A stretch of DNA of 64,000 nt from Limnohabitans sp. 103DPR2 (GTDB taxonomy: Bacteria > Pseudomonadota > Gammaproteobacteria > Burkholderiales > Burkholderiaceae_C). The translations under genes were made by a program, and so were the position numbers. Each line of letters begins with the position of its first letter. Position 1 is the first letter of the stretch. Of the stretch, positions 1 through 8,121 are shown piece after piece. The notes beneath the pieces were generated by a model that saw only the letters and a list, made by a program, of their open reading frames with translations, was not told the DNA's origin and did no database searches. Where the stretch lies: the NCBI RefSeq assembly GCF_001412575.1, contig NZ_CP011834.1:1426001-1490000 (forward strand). Direction: 5' to 3'.

Positions 1-666
1 ATCAATCCCAAAAATCCGTACAACCCCATTACAGATTTCACACCCATCATCAACATTGCGGCCACGCCCAATGTGATTGCGGTGCACCCCAGCTTCCCTG
101 CACGTAACTACAAAGATTTTGTGGCTGAGTTGAAAAAGAATCCTGGCAAATATTCTTATTCATCTTCCGGTACAGGCGGTATTGGCCACTTGCAAACGGA
201 GTTGTGGAAGAGCTTGCAAGGCGTTTTCATCACACACATTCCTTACCGCGGTGCAGGTCCTGCCTTGAACGACACAGTGGCAGGTCAAGTGCCGATCATT
301 TTTGACAATATGCCTTCCGCCTTGCCTTTCATTCAGGCGGGCAAACTGATTCCCATCGTGGTGGCGGCACCCCAGCGTTTGTCGCAACTGCCCAATGTGC
401 CCACTTTCAAAGAAGTGGGTTTGGAACCGGTTAACCGCATGGCTTATTACGGCATTTTGGGTCCCAAGAATTTGCCCAAAGAAGTGGTCGACAAAATCAG
501 CGGTGGTGTTAAAAAAGCCCTCGAAGATTCTGCTGTTCGCAAGCGCATTGAAGACACAGGCTCTTTGATTGTGGCCAACACCCCCGAGCAGTTTGCTGCA
601 CAAATCAAAGCTGAGTTTGAGATCTACAAAAAAGTTGTAGACGATCAAAAACTCAAATTGGACTGA
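1..666 (+). CDS. Bug-family tripartite tricarboxylate transporter receptor, 5' truncated by window
   Basis: The frame is open from base 1, so the start and signal peptide lie outside the window; 221 residues are visible. It is the solute-binding (TctC/Bug) component that captures small carboxylates or related molecules in the periplasm for a TctAB-type permease. The segments SSGTGGIGHL, IPYRGAGPALND and the AGKLIPIVV strand are typical of the family's two-lobed ligand cleft. Bug receptors occur in very large numbers in Burkholderiales, usually as orphans without permease genes, so the ligand cannot be predicted. Its stop codon shares one base with the start of xerD. Family assignment is firm; substrate is unknown. 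Confidence 0.9.
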   Translation: MNPKNPYNPITDFTPIINIAATPNVIAVHPSFPARNYKDFVAELKKNPGKYSYSSSGTGGIGHLQTELWKSLQGVFITHIPYRGAGPALNDTVAGQVPIIFDNMPSALPFIQAGKLIPIVVAAPQRLSQLPNVPTFKEVGLEPVNRMAYYGILGPKNLPKEVVDKISGGVKKALEDSAVRKRIEDTGSLIVANTPEQFAAQIKAEFEIYKKVVDDQKLKLD

Positions 667-1574
667 TGACGCCCGACAGCCAAGCCGCCATCGACCGCTT
701 TGTTGATGCGGTTTGGCTTGAAGATGGTTTGTCAGCCAACACCTTGGCTGCTTACCGCAGAGATTTGTCAGCACTGGCAGAGTGGCTCCAGACCTCTTCT
801 GGCACGCCGCTCGACAGTGTTCAAGAGTCGCACTTGCAGGCTTACTTTGCCGCAAGGCACAGCCTCTCCAAAGCCACCTCGGCCAATCGGCGACTCACTG
901 TTTTCAAGCGCTACTACCGTTGGGCTTTGCGAGAGCGCATTGTTCAAATCGATCCCACCCTCCGAATGCTGGCCGCCAAGCAAGCCTTGCGTGTGCCAAA
1001 AACCTTGTCAGAAGACCAAGTGGATGCGTTGTTGTCGGCGCCCGATGCCAACACAGCGTTGGGCTTGCGTGACAAAGCCATGCTGGAGTTGTTGTACGCC
1101 AGTGGCTTACGCGTATCAGAGTTGGTCAAACTCAAAACCTTGCACGTCTCTTTGAACGAAGGCATCTTGCGCATCATGGGCAAGGGCAGCAAAGAGCGCC
1201 TGGTGCCTTTTGGCGACATGGCCCGAGATAGCTTGCTCAATTACATGCAGAATGCTCGCGGTGCTTTGCTGGGCGCCAAACAAACCGAAGACTTGTTTGT
1301 GACCGCCAGTGGCCCCAAAGCAGGCACCGCCATGTCGCGCATCATGTTCTGGGGTTTGATCAAAAAGTATGCCGTGATCGCGGGCATCACAGCGCCCTTG
1401 TCGCCGCACACCTTGCGACATGCGTTTGCCACGCATTTGCTGAACCACGGCGCCGATTTAAGGTCGGTTCAGGTGCTGTTGGGGCATGCCGATATTTCGA
1501 CCACCACCATCTACACCCATGTGGCGCGGGAGCGCTTGAAGAACTTGCATGCGCAGCATCACCCAAGAGGGTGA
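666..1574 (+). CDS. xerD: Site-specific tyrosine recombinase XerD
   Basis: XerD works with XerC at the chromosomal dif site to resolve chromosome dimers before division, under FtsK control. The 302-residue length is standard. The N-terminal SAM-like core-binding domain spans about residues 7-95 and the catalytic domain about 110-295. All catalytic residues are present: R149 (ASGLRVSEL), K173 (GKGSKER), H248 and R251 (HTLRHAF), H274 (LLGHADIS) and the nucleophile Y283 (TTIYTHV). The C-terminus HAQHHPRG is XerD-like and argues against a phage integrase or XerC. The ATG overlaps the preceding stop (TGATG), so the two are probably translationally coupled although functionally unrelated. Confidence 0.93.
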   Translation: MTPDSQAAIDRFVDAVWLEDGLSANTLAAYRRDLSALAEWLQTSSGTPLDSVQESHLQAYFAARHSLSKATSANRRLTVFKRYYRWALRERIVQIDPTLRMLAAKQALRVPKTLSEDQVDALLSAPDANTALGLRDKAMLELLYASGLRVSELVKLKTLHVSLNEGILRIMGKGSKERLVPFGDMARDSLLNYMQNARGALLGAKQTEDLFVTASGPKAGTAMSRIMFWGLIKKYAVIAGITAPLSPHTLRHAFATHLLNHGADLRSVQVLLGHADISTTTIYTHVARERLKNLHAQHHPRG

Positions 1575-1660
1575 AGAATTTAATTTCGGGTATTGCGTAA
1601 GTTTTTGAGACTTCCGATCCTCTAAGCTTGAAACATCTGAAAAATTCAGTTGGGAGGCTT

Positions 1661-2083
1661 ATGAAAAGATTATTTCAAAACTTTGTACTCTCTTTAGCCT
1701 TTGCTGTTGGTTCATTTGTGCATGCAGCAGTTCCAGATCCGGTAGACCCTCGCGATTCTGTCAATTACACCTTCGAGCAGCGTATGGCTCAGACCAAGCA
1801 GCTGCACGCCAAATTGAAGGAGGCAAGTGCTGCAGAGCGATTGATGTACTTTGACAAGTCCTTGGAAGCTGTCAAGAAGTTATCGGCTGAAGAACGTCGC
1901 GATTTGAGTGAAAAGTTCAAATCTCAGTGGAAAAAGCTGACGGATGATCAAAAGAAGCAAGTGAAGCAAGAGGCTCGCAATTACATCACTTCATTGCCGG
2001 ATGCAGAGCGCAAAGAATTGAAGCGACGCAGAGAGCTGATGCTGGAATTCATGTCGCCCGAGGAGAGAAAGCATTGGCCTTGA
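1661..2083 (+). CDS. Small secreted charged helical protein (DUF3106-like)
   Basis: 140 residues. I chose ATG 1661 because GGGAGG lies just upstream (1652-1657) and it puts a clean signal peptide (residues 1-22, ending FVHA) at the N-terminus; a TTG at 1628 is open but less likely. The mature part is almost entirely predicted helix, rich in Lys and Glu, with repeated 'LSxEERRDL / LTDDQKKQV / LPDAERKEL / MSPEERKHW' turns. That pattern resembles DUF3106 proteins, which sit beside ECF sigma factors in Burkholderiales. It begins the chain leading to the sigma factor 30 bases downstream, so a periplasmic sensing or chaperone role is possible. The function is inferred only. Confidence 0.7.
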   Translation: MKRLFQNFVLSLAFAVGSFVHAAVPDPVDPRDSVNYTFEQRMAQTKQLHAKLKEASAAERLMYFDKSLEAVKKLSAEERRDLSEKFKSQWKKLTDDQKKQVKQEARNYITSLPDAERKELKRRRELMLEFMSPEERKHWP

Positions 2084-2112
2084 TTCCTTTGACGTGCTTG
2101 AAGTGAACTTTG

Positions 2113-2655
2113 ATGAATGAAGTTTCTACTTGGATGGCTGAAAGGGAGCTTCTTCGCCTTTCAAAGCAGGGGAATGCTGAGGCCGTCAGGGGTTTGATGC
2201 ACCTTTTGATCAAACCTGCGCACGCACTGGCCTGGCGAATTTTAAGAAACCAAGACGCAGCTGAAGAGGTAGTCCAAGAAGCTGTGTTTCAACTGTGGCG
2301 GTCAGCTGAACAATTCGAAGGTCAATCATCACTCAGAACTTACTTTAACAAAATTGTGATGCGTGAATGCCATGCCTTCATTCGACACAACAGAAGTCAC
2401 GAAGACATTGACATGTTGGACTCAGCGGATGAGGTGATGTCTGATTTTCAGATTGATCTCCGTCTCCACCAAGAAATTATTCACCAGGCCTTAGAGTCCC
2501 TGTCTAGCAAACAGCGTATGGCTTTGGTTTTATGGGCATTCCACGACATGACTGCTGTTGATATTGGGCAAGTCATGGAACTGAAAAAAAATGCGGTAGA
2601 TCAATTGCTCTGGCGAGCAAAAAATGCATTGCGTGAAAAATTGACGGAAAGATGA
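2113..2655 (+). CDS. ECF-type RNA polymerase sigma factor
   Basis: 180 residues, the size of an extracytoplasmic-function sigma factor. Region 2 lies at about residues 15-95, with the core-binding/-10 recognition segment around DAAEEVVQEAVFQLW and LRTYFNKIV. Region 4, a helix-turn-helix for the -35 element, lies at about 125-178 (LESLSSKQRMALVLW, then DIGQVMELKKNAVDQLLWRAK). There is no region 3, as expected. A TTG at 2110 would add one residue; ATG 2113 is preferred. The stop overlaps the next gene's start (ATGA), so the sigma factor and the small membrane protein are translationally coupled, typical of a sigma/anti-sigma pair. Its regulon probably includes this operon, but no convincing autoregulated promoter could be read by eye. 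Confidence 0.9.
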   Translation: MNEVSTWMAERELLRLSKQGNAEAVRGLMHLLIKPAHALAWRILRNQDAAEEVVQEAVFQLWRSAEQFEGQSSLRTYFNKIVMRECHAFIRHNRSHEDIDMLDSADEVMSDFQIDLRLHQEIIHQALESLSSKQRMALVLWAFHDMTAVDIGQVMELKKNAVDQLLWRAKNALREKLTER

Positions 2656-2963
2656 TGATGCAAGAAGAAATTGAAAAACAGGCGGTCCGCAATCTGATTC
2701 AAATGGATGCGGAACCGAGCATTCGACCTGATTTCCAAGACAAACTGACGACAGCATGGCTAGACAAGTCGATGACTCAAACCCATGTCAATGGGCATCT
2801 CAGAGACATTCAAGTACTTGCGTTTCTGTCGCAACGTTGGTGGTGGGGTATGACGTTGCTTGTATCTTTGACCTTGGGTGTTTGGTATTGGCGCCACCTG
2901 CATGAATTGGAGGAGCTGCGACAGTTTGATGTGTTGTTGGAGTTCTCTATGGGGACACTATGA
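2652..2963 (+). CDS. One-pass membrane protein, candidate anti-sigma factor (DUF3619-like)
   Basis: Up to 103 residues, starting at one of three consecutive ATGs (2652, 2655, 2658). The first ~60 residues are soluble and would be cytoplasmic; a hydrophobic Trp-rich helix spans about 63-80; a short tail with ELEELRQFDVLLEF follows. That layout, plus 4-base overlaps with the sigma gene upstream and the lipoprotein gene downstream, suggests a membrane anchor holding the sigma factor. It resembles DUF3619 proteins found next to ECF sigma genes in Burkholderiales, but it is shorter at the C-terminus, and no zinc-binding HxxxCxxC anti-sigma motif is present. Role is inference from context. Confidence 0.65.
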   Translation: MMMQEEIEKQAVRNLIQMDAEPSIRPDFQDKLTTAWLDKSMTQTHVNGHLRDIQVLAFLSQRWWWGMTLLVSLTLGVWYWRHLHELEELRQFDVLLEFSMGTL

Positions 2964-4543
2964 AACTCAACACATTTTCTCGCGCTAGCTTATTGGCCTT
3001 ATTCATGAGTGCTTTGATCTCGGCATGTGGCGGTGGCGGTGGTGCCGCGGAGATTGCGCAAACCACGACACCCACGACACCCACGACACCCGATCCCGTT
3101 GTGGTCAGCGCTTTTACTCTGACCAGTTCCGAAGTGGGCCAAGATGGCATGCTCTCATCGGATGCAACCTGTGACGGATCGGGTTCCAGCCCATCCTTGA
3201 CTTGGCGAAATGCGCCTGTTGGAACAAAGTCATTTGCTTTGTTGATGAGCACAGACCCTGGGGATGGCGTTTTGAAATACAACTGGGTGAATTACAACTT
3301 GCCTGCTTCGCTGACAGGGTTGACCAAAAACTCTGTGCTGGTGGGTACCTACGGCGCTGGAAGTGATGGACCCACATTGGCGTATCAGCCGCCATGCTCA
3401 CAAGGCCCTGGCTTGAAGAAATACAAATTCACTTTGTATGCGCTGTCTTATCCAACGCCACTGAAAACAGCGACAAGCACTGTGACAGGCATCGACTTAC
3501 TGAGTTTGATGGCAAATGGCATTTTGGGACAAGCCACACTTGAGGCGGGTTATTCAAGAACAAGTGCATCAACGGGTGCTTCAAACGCATGTCAATGGGT
3601 GCGCAACTCAATTCAAGCCAGCGCCCAAGTTCCCGTTAGTGTTAATTGTGATACGCAGTATGCGTATGTCAGCTCCAAGGGTCTGCCTTCACACGCCATG
3701 ATGAATGGCATTACAGCCACCAACTTACAGGTGCCAACCGCACAAAACTTTTGGGGCTCGAATGGGTGGCGAATTCCATTGTCCCCCGAATTGGCTGTCA
3801 ATCCTGTGTCTGCTGTCGATGGACCCATCGGCATTGCAGTCAATGGCGTCCCTATTTTTAACCCGTGTAAGCAAGGGGGGTGTCAGAACGGCGATACCAA
3901 AGTCTTGGGTGAATTGGACATTTGCAATGGCCATGCTGGCAGGGCTGATGATTACCACTACCATGCCGCCCCCATTTGTTTGATGGCCAATAAACCGGAC
4001 GGCTATTGGAATACTCACCCTGTCGGCTGGGCCTTGGATGGTTACGGGATTTTTGGATTCAACAATGCGGATGGCCAAATTGCCAGTCGTGATGGTCTCT
4101 GCGGGGGTAACACCAGCAGTGTCAGCAATGCACCCTCTGGCTATAGCTATCACGTCACTTCAATATCGCCCTATATTTTGTCCTGCTTCCGTGGTGTGCC
4201 AAGCCCAGACTTGGCCAATCAAGCAACGAAGTTTTCACCCATGCGACAACCGCCCGTCACCCCATTTGGTGTTTCCAACATGAGTTTGACAACAGATACC
4301 GCCGATTCATTTCAAGTATTGGAATTCACAACAGAAAAATCTTTTGTGAGTACCGAAACAGGTAAAGACAGTTACACAAATTCAGCGGGCACTTACAAAA
4401 TTCGGTACAAGGCACTGGCAGATGTTGATTTGCAAACTGCATTGGCCAAGACTGAGAACAAAGGAAAGTCAATGTGTTGGGTGTTTCAATTCAAAAATGG
4501 TACTGGTGCAGTTAGTCAACCTGATGTGATTTATTGCAAATGA
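2960..4543 (+). CDS. Lipoprotein fusing a PEBP-like domain to a YHYH domain
   Basis: 527 residues. The signal peptide ends in a lipobox with C23 (ISAC) followed by a Gly run and a Thr/Pro linker. Residues ~50-200 match the phosphatidylethanolamine-binding protein (YbhB/Raf-kinase-inhibitor) fold: SPSLTWRNAP, a DP-containing turn and a WVNYNLP strand are recognisable. Residues ~225-410 form a YHYH domain, named for the motif at 332-335, with flanking CNGHAG, GWALDGYGIFG and several Cys likely to form disulfides. YHYH proteins are secreted and of unknown activity; the His/Asp set hints at metal binding. The gene overlaps its neighbours by 4 bases on both sides. I know of no characterised protein with this domain pair; the exact PEBP edge is uncertain. 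Confidence 0.85.
   Translation: MKLNTFSRASLLALFMSALISACGGGGGAAEIAQTTTPTTPTTPDPVVVSAFTLTSSEVGQDGMLSSDATCDGSGSSPSLTWRNAPVGTKSFALLMSTDPGDGVLKYNWVNYNLPASLTGLTKNSVLVGTYGAGSDGPTLAYQPPCSQGPGLKKYKFTLYALSYPTPLKTATSTVTGIDLLSLMANGILGQATLEAGYSRTSASTGASNACQWVRNSIQASAQVPVSVNCDTQYAYVSSKGLPSHAMMNGITATNLQVPTAQNFWGSNGWRIPLSPELAVNPVSAVDGPIGIAVNGVPIFNPCKQGGCQNGDTKVLGELDICNGHAGRADDYHYHAAPICLMANKPDGYWNTHPVGWALDGYGIFGFNNADGQIASRDGLCGGNTSSVSNAPSGYSYHVTSISPYILSCFRGVPSPDLANQATKFSPMRQPPVTPFGVSNMSLTTDTADSFQVLEFTTEKSFVSTETGKDSYTNSAGTYKIRYKALADVDLQTALAKTENKGKSMCWVFQFKNGTGAVSQPDVIYCK
3065..3091 (+). repeat. Three perfect tandem copies of a 9-base unit
   Basis: ACGACACCC is repeated three times without mismatch and encodes the Thr-Thr-Pro linker just after the lipobox of the PEBP-YHYH lipoprotein. 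The unit length is a multiple of three, so copy-number change would alter linker length without shifting the frame. Confidence 0.85.
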
Positions 4544-5142
4544 ATCAGTTCAGAAACTCATATTTGACTTGGGTGAATTGGATGACCACATCGCTCGGAT
4601 GTTGCTTGATTTGGCTTTGCACTATCACCATGGCCAATGCACACGAAGTGGCATCAACCAGACTGAGTCTTGTACAAAGAGAGTCTTCGCATGTTTCAGC
4701 GACCTTTTATGTCAGCCCGCAAGATTTTTTCAAGCCGGTTCTCGATGGGCAAATCACTGCACAAACAGTCTACGTGCATCTGGCGAGCCTAGATGATGCT
4801 GCCTTTGAAGATTTGTACACAAAAGCTCAGACTTTCTATCAACAGAAAATCAGTTTTAAATTGAACAAAGACAAGCAGGCACAACTGAGTTATTGGCAAT
4901 TCGCCACTTGGCAGTCTGTGAAGCGGCAAATTCAATTGGACTTGGCCCAACAATTGGTGAATCCGAACATGCATGCGCACATAGAGCCCGTTCAATTCAG
5001 CGTTCAATTGACAGGCAATTCTGAATTGTCTGTTGTTCAACCTAAGCTCCCTTCACATTGGGGAAAAGTTTTGGTGATCGCTAGCAAGCCCCAGCAAAGG
5101 TGGGTTGACAGTACTGAAAGTTCGCAATGGATCAAATTTTGA
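4540..5142 (+). CDS. Exported protein of unknown function in the lipoprotein operon
   Basis: 200 residues, not recognised. ATG 4540 overlaps the upstream stop (ATGA); a hydrophobic segment at residues ~10-33 ends in TITMANA with a probable signal-peptidase site before His35-Glu36, so the mature protein would begin HEVASTRLSL. A mature N-terminal His-Glu and the strand-rich start recall the N-terminal soluble part of HupE/UreJ-type membrane proteins, but no membrane bundle follows. The C-terminal half is mixed, with Lys/Gln-rich helices. The last 16 bases overlap the following phosphoesterase gene. Its position inside an unbroken overlapping chain says it is co-translated with secreted lipoproteins; the function is unknown. 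Confidence 0.75.
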   Translation: MNQFRNSYLTWVNWMTTSLGCCLIWLCTITMANAHEVASTRLSLVQRESSHVSATFYVSPQDFFKPVLDGQITAQTVYVHLASLDDAAFEDLYTKAQTFYQQKISFKLNKDKQAQLSYWQFATWQSVKRQIQLDLAQQLVNPNMHAHIEPVQFSVQLTGNSELSVVQPKLPSHWGKVLVIASKPQQRWVDSTESSQWIKF

Positions 5143-6644
5143 ATTTGCGTTGTAAGTTCACACTTCTGGCCCTGTGTGCAGCGCTCACTTCTTGTGGCGG
5201 TGGTGGCGGTGGCAGCTCACCCGCAGCACTCGCAGACAATTCAGCTTCATCGCCTTCAGGCGCCAGTCCGCCGGTGCTCAATCCATTGCCGCCTGATGCA
5301 GTCACATCTGGCGTATTCAGCGGAACCTGGGTGATGGGCTCGCCCACGGCTGATTCAGTCACTTTCAATGTGCACAGCGTTGATCAGCAGGGCACTGTCT
5401 CCATTGAGTTTGGGACCAGCAGTGTTCAATACGATCAGCAGCTAGCCCCAGTCCAACTTCAGATGGACAAGCCGCTTGAAATGATGCTGACCAATTTGAA
5501 AGCAGGTACGCGGTATTTTTATCGATTGAGATTTCTAGCCAGCAACAGCAAGGATGTGGTGGTCACGCCTGAATATGAATTTCAGACCGCCAAGCCAGCT
5601 GGACAAGCCTTTGTATTTGCCATTCAGGGTGATTCGCATCCCGAGCGGCTCAAAACACAATTTGATGCCGATTTGTACAAGCGTACGCTGCTGCGCGCAG
5701 CGGCAGACAAACCTGATTTCTACATCTTGAGCGGTGATGACTTTAGCGTCGACACGCTCAATCCAGACACCATCACGCAAGCCCTAGTACGCGAACGCTA
5801 TACCTTGCAAAGACCCTATCTCAATCTGATTGGACGTACCTCTCCCTTGTATTTGGTCAATGGCAATCATGAGCAGGCCGCCCGATATTTGTTAAACGGT
5901 ACACCCAACAATGTGGCTGTCTGGGCGCAAAACGCTAGGAATTCTCTTTATTCACAACCGGCGCCCAATGCTTTTTATTCGGGCAATTTGGAGCAGGTCC
6001 CTTTCATTGGTTTGTTGCGGAATTACTTTGCATGGAATTGGGGTGACGCACTGTTTGTGGTGATCGATCCTTACTGGGAGTCGCCCGTTGCGGTTGACAA
6101 TCAATTTGGTGGGACTGTCAAGCGCCTGAGCATGTGGGATGTGACCCATGGCGATGCGCAATACAACTGGCTTAAACGTACGCTTGAGCAAAGCAAGGCC
6201 AAATACAAGTTTGTTTTTGCGCACCATGTCATGGGCACGGGGCGCGGGGGCATTGAATTGGCCAAATTGTGGGAGTGGGGTGGTGAAAGCCAGAATGGGC
6301 AGCTTGACTTTGCAGGGCAGCGTCCTAATTGGACAACACCCATTCACCAACTCATGGCGGCTAATAAAGTGAGTATCTTTTTCCAAGGACATGATCACAT
6401 TTGGGTCCGGCAAAAGCTAGATGGTGTGACCTACCAAACATTGTCACAACCTGCAGACCCCAATTACACCCTGTGGAATGCAGATGCTTACCTCACGGGC
6501 GATAAGTTTCCAAACACAGGTTACACACGCGTGAGTGTGAGCCCCAATCAAGTCAAAGTTGATTACGTCAGAACTTACCTCCAAAAAGATGAAGGGCCCG
6601 GTAAGGTACATGGCGAGGTCGCTTTTACTTACACATTACCTTGA
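5127..6644 (+). CDS. Metallophosphoesterase lipoprotein (purple acid phosphatase-like), copy 1
   Basis: 505 residues. A lipobox (LTSC, C23) followed by six Gly and a Ser/Pro-rich linker anchors it in a membrane. Residues ~65-155 look like a fibronectin/purple-acid-phosphatase N-terminal domain. The calcineurin-like domain (~160-430) shows the full metal-ligand series: GDSH 168-171, GDD 203-205, GNHE 246-249, the HH pair at 366-367 and GHDH 421-424. It should hydrolyse phosphomonoesters or diesters outside the cytoplasm with a dinuclear metal centre. It starts inside the end of the upstream gene and lies 9 bases before a paralogue with the same architecture. The physiological substrate is unknown; phosphate scavenging or lipid head-group processing are possible. 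Confidence 0.88.
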   Translation: MDQILNLRCKFTLLALCAALTSCGGGGGGSSPAALADNSASSPSGASPPVLNPLPPDAVTSGVFSGTWVMGSPTADSVTFNVHSVDQQGTVSIEFGTSSVQYDQQLAPVQLQMDKPLEMMLTNLKAGTRYFYRLRFLASNSKDVVVTPEYEFQTAKPAGQAFVFAIQGDSHPERLKTQFDADLYKRTLLRAAADKPDFYILSGDDFSVDTLNPDTITQALVRERYTLQRPYLNLIGRTSPLYLVNGNHEQAARYLLNGTPNNVAVWAQNARNSLYSQPAPNAFYSGNLEQVPFIGLLRNYFAWNWGDALFVVIDPYWESPVAVDNQFGGTVKRLSMWDVTHGDAQYNWLKRTLEQSKAKYKFVFAHHVMGTGRGGIELAKLWEWGGESQNGQLDFAGQRPNWTTPIHQLMAANKVSIFFQGHDHIWVRQKLDGVTYQTLSQPADPNYTLWNADAYLTGDKFPNTGYTRVSVSPNQVKVDYVRTYLQKDEGPGKVHGEVAFTYTLP

Positions 6645-6653
6645 GGTGATTTG

Positions 6654-8117
6654 ATGACATGCCAACCTTTGCGCTTGTGTATCTTGATTTTGGCGTCCGC
6701 TGTCTGTGCCAGTTGCGGTGGCGGGGGAGCTACGGAAACTGGCACTGTAGTAACGCCTACCGTGACGACCCCAGTTGTGCCAGATGCCCCACAGTTCTTT
6801 GAAGGCAATATTTTGTTGGCAGCGCCAACCGATACAAGCATCAAATTACTCGTGCTCACACCACGCTCTGGCGCCATGAATGTGGCCTATCAATCAAACC
6901 TGGCGATGCAAGATATTCAGATGGCGGCCGGCATGATCACCCCCAACGTCCCCAAAGAAATTCAATTGACGGGCCTCAAACCCAATACGCGCTACACCTA
7001 CAAACTGACCCTGCAAACCAGCACAGGGAGTTTGGTCTCGTCAACCTACAGTTTCAGCACGGCCAAACCTGTTGGCTCATCATTTACTTTCACGCTTCAA
7101 GCAGATTCACATTTAGATGAAAACTCAGACTTGGCGGTATACAAGCAAACCTTGAACAATGTCTTGTTGGATCAACCCGACTTCCACATTGATTTGGGCG
7201 ATACATTCATGACAGAAAAATACAGCGAACCGCTGTCGGCCACGTTGCAAGCTGCTGCCAACGCCGCCATCGTCAATCAACGTTATGTGTATGAGCGAAA
7301 TAATTTTGGATTGATGACACATTCTGTCCCATTGTTTTTGGTCAATGGCAATCACGATGGCGAGTTGGGGTGGTTGCTCAATGGCTCAAACAATGCACTA
7401 CCCGTGTGGACAACATCTGCCAGACAAACTTATTTTGCCAACCCAAAACCTGACGGTTTTTATCTGGGAGACACATTGAAAGATGCGCTAACGGGTGACC
7501 GAGCTTCATGGTACGCGTGGCAGTGGGGCGATGCCTTGTTTGTGGTGTTAGACCCTTATTGGAGCAGTCCTGCCCAGTCAAGCAAAGATGGCTGGAATCT
7601 CACTTTGGGCGACAGGCAATACCAATGGCTCAGCAAAACATTGGCAGACAGTCAAGCCAAGCATAAAATGGTTTTCATCCACAACCTGGTGGGCGGCTTG
7701 GATGGGCAGATGCGCGGTGGTATAGAGGCTGCGCCGTTTTTTGAATGGGGCGGGAAGAATTTAGATGGCAGTGCTGGTTTTGCTTCCCGACGACCGGGCT
7801 GGGAGCTGCCCATTCATGCATTGTTGGTCAAACACAAAGTGAAAGCTGTTTTTCACGGTCATGATCACTTGTACGCCAAGCAAGATTTAGATGGCATTGT
7901 TTACCAAGCCGTGCCGCAACCCAGTGCCAAAAACTTCAGCAGTGGCGCCAGTTTGGCCAAAGACTATCACTACAACTCTGGCGACATTCAAAGCAGTTCG
8001 GGTCACTTGCGGATCAAAGTGACGCCCACTCAAATTGCTGCGGAATATGTGCGTTCCTGGTTGCCTTCGCAAGAAACATCAACACGCAAAAACAGGCAAG
8101 TTGATGCAAGCTGGTAA
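6654..8117 (+). CDS. Metallophosphoesterase lipoprotein (purple acid phosphatase-like), copy 2
   Basis: 487 residues; start set at ATG 6654 because GAGGTGAT sits directly upstream (6643-6650). Lipobox C21 (CASC) is followed by a Gly run, then an N-terminal beta domain (~45-138) and the phosphoesterase domain (~143-410). Ligand motifs are DSH 151-153, GDT 182-184, GNHD 232-235, H343 and GHDH 402-405. It parallels the preceding protein throughout (both keep WGDALFVV, the EWGG segment and the final GHDH) and clearly arose by tandem duplication, though identity is low enough that the substrates may differ. One HH position is HN here. It closes the lipoprotein chain and ends 4 bases from a convergent gene. 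Confidence 0.88.
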   Translation: MTCQPLRLCILILASAVCASCGGGGATETGTVVTPTVTTPVVPDAPQFFEGNILLAAPTDTSIKLLVLTPRSGAMNVAYQSNLAMQDIQMAAGMITPNVPKEIQLTGLKPNTRYTYKLTLQTSTGSLVSSTYSFSTAKPVGSSFTFTLQADSHLDENSDLAVYKQTLNNVLLDQPDFHIDLGDTFMTEKYSEPLSATLQAAANAAIVNQRYVYERNNFGLMTHSVPLFLVNGNHDGELGWLLNGSNNALPVWTTSARQTYFANPKPDGFYLGDTLKDALTGDRASWYAWQWGDALFVVLDPYWSSPAQSSKDGWNLTLGDRQYQWLSKTLADSQAKHKMVFIHNLVGGLDGQMRGGIEAAPFFEWGGKNLDGSAGFASRRPGWELPIHALLVKHKVKAVFHGHDHLYAKQDLDGIVYQAVPQPSAKNFSSGASLAKDYHYNSGDIQSSSGHLRIKVTPTQIAAEYVRSWLPSQETSTRKNRQVDASW

Positions 8118-8121
8118 GACA

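Noticed and set aside
666..1574. Phage or island integrase
   Set aside because: XerD-type C-terminus and length, no attachment site, no adjacent phage genes.
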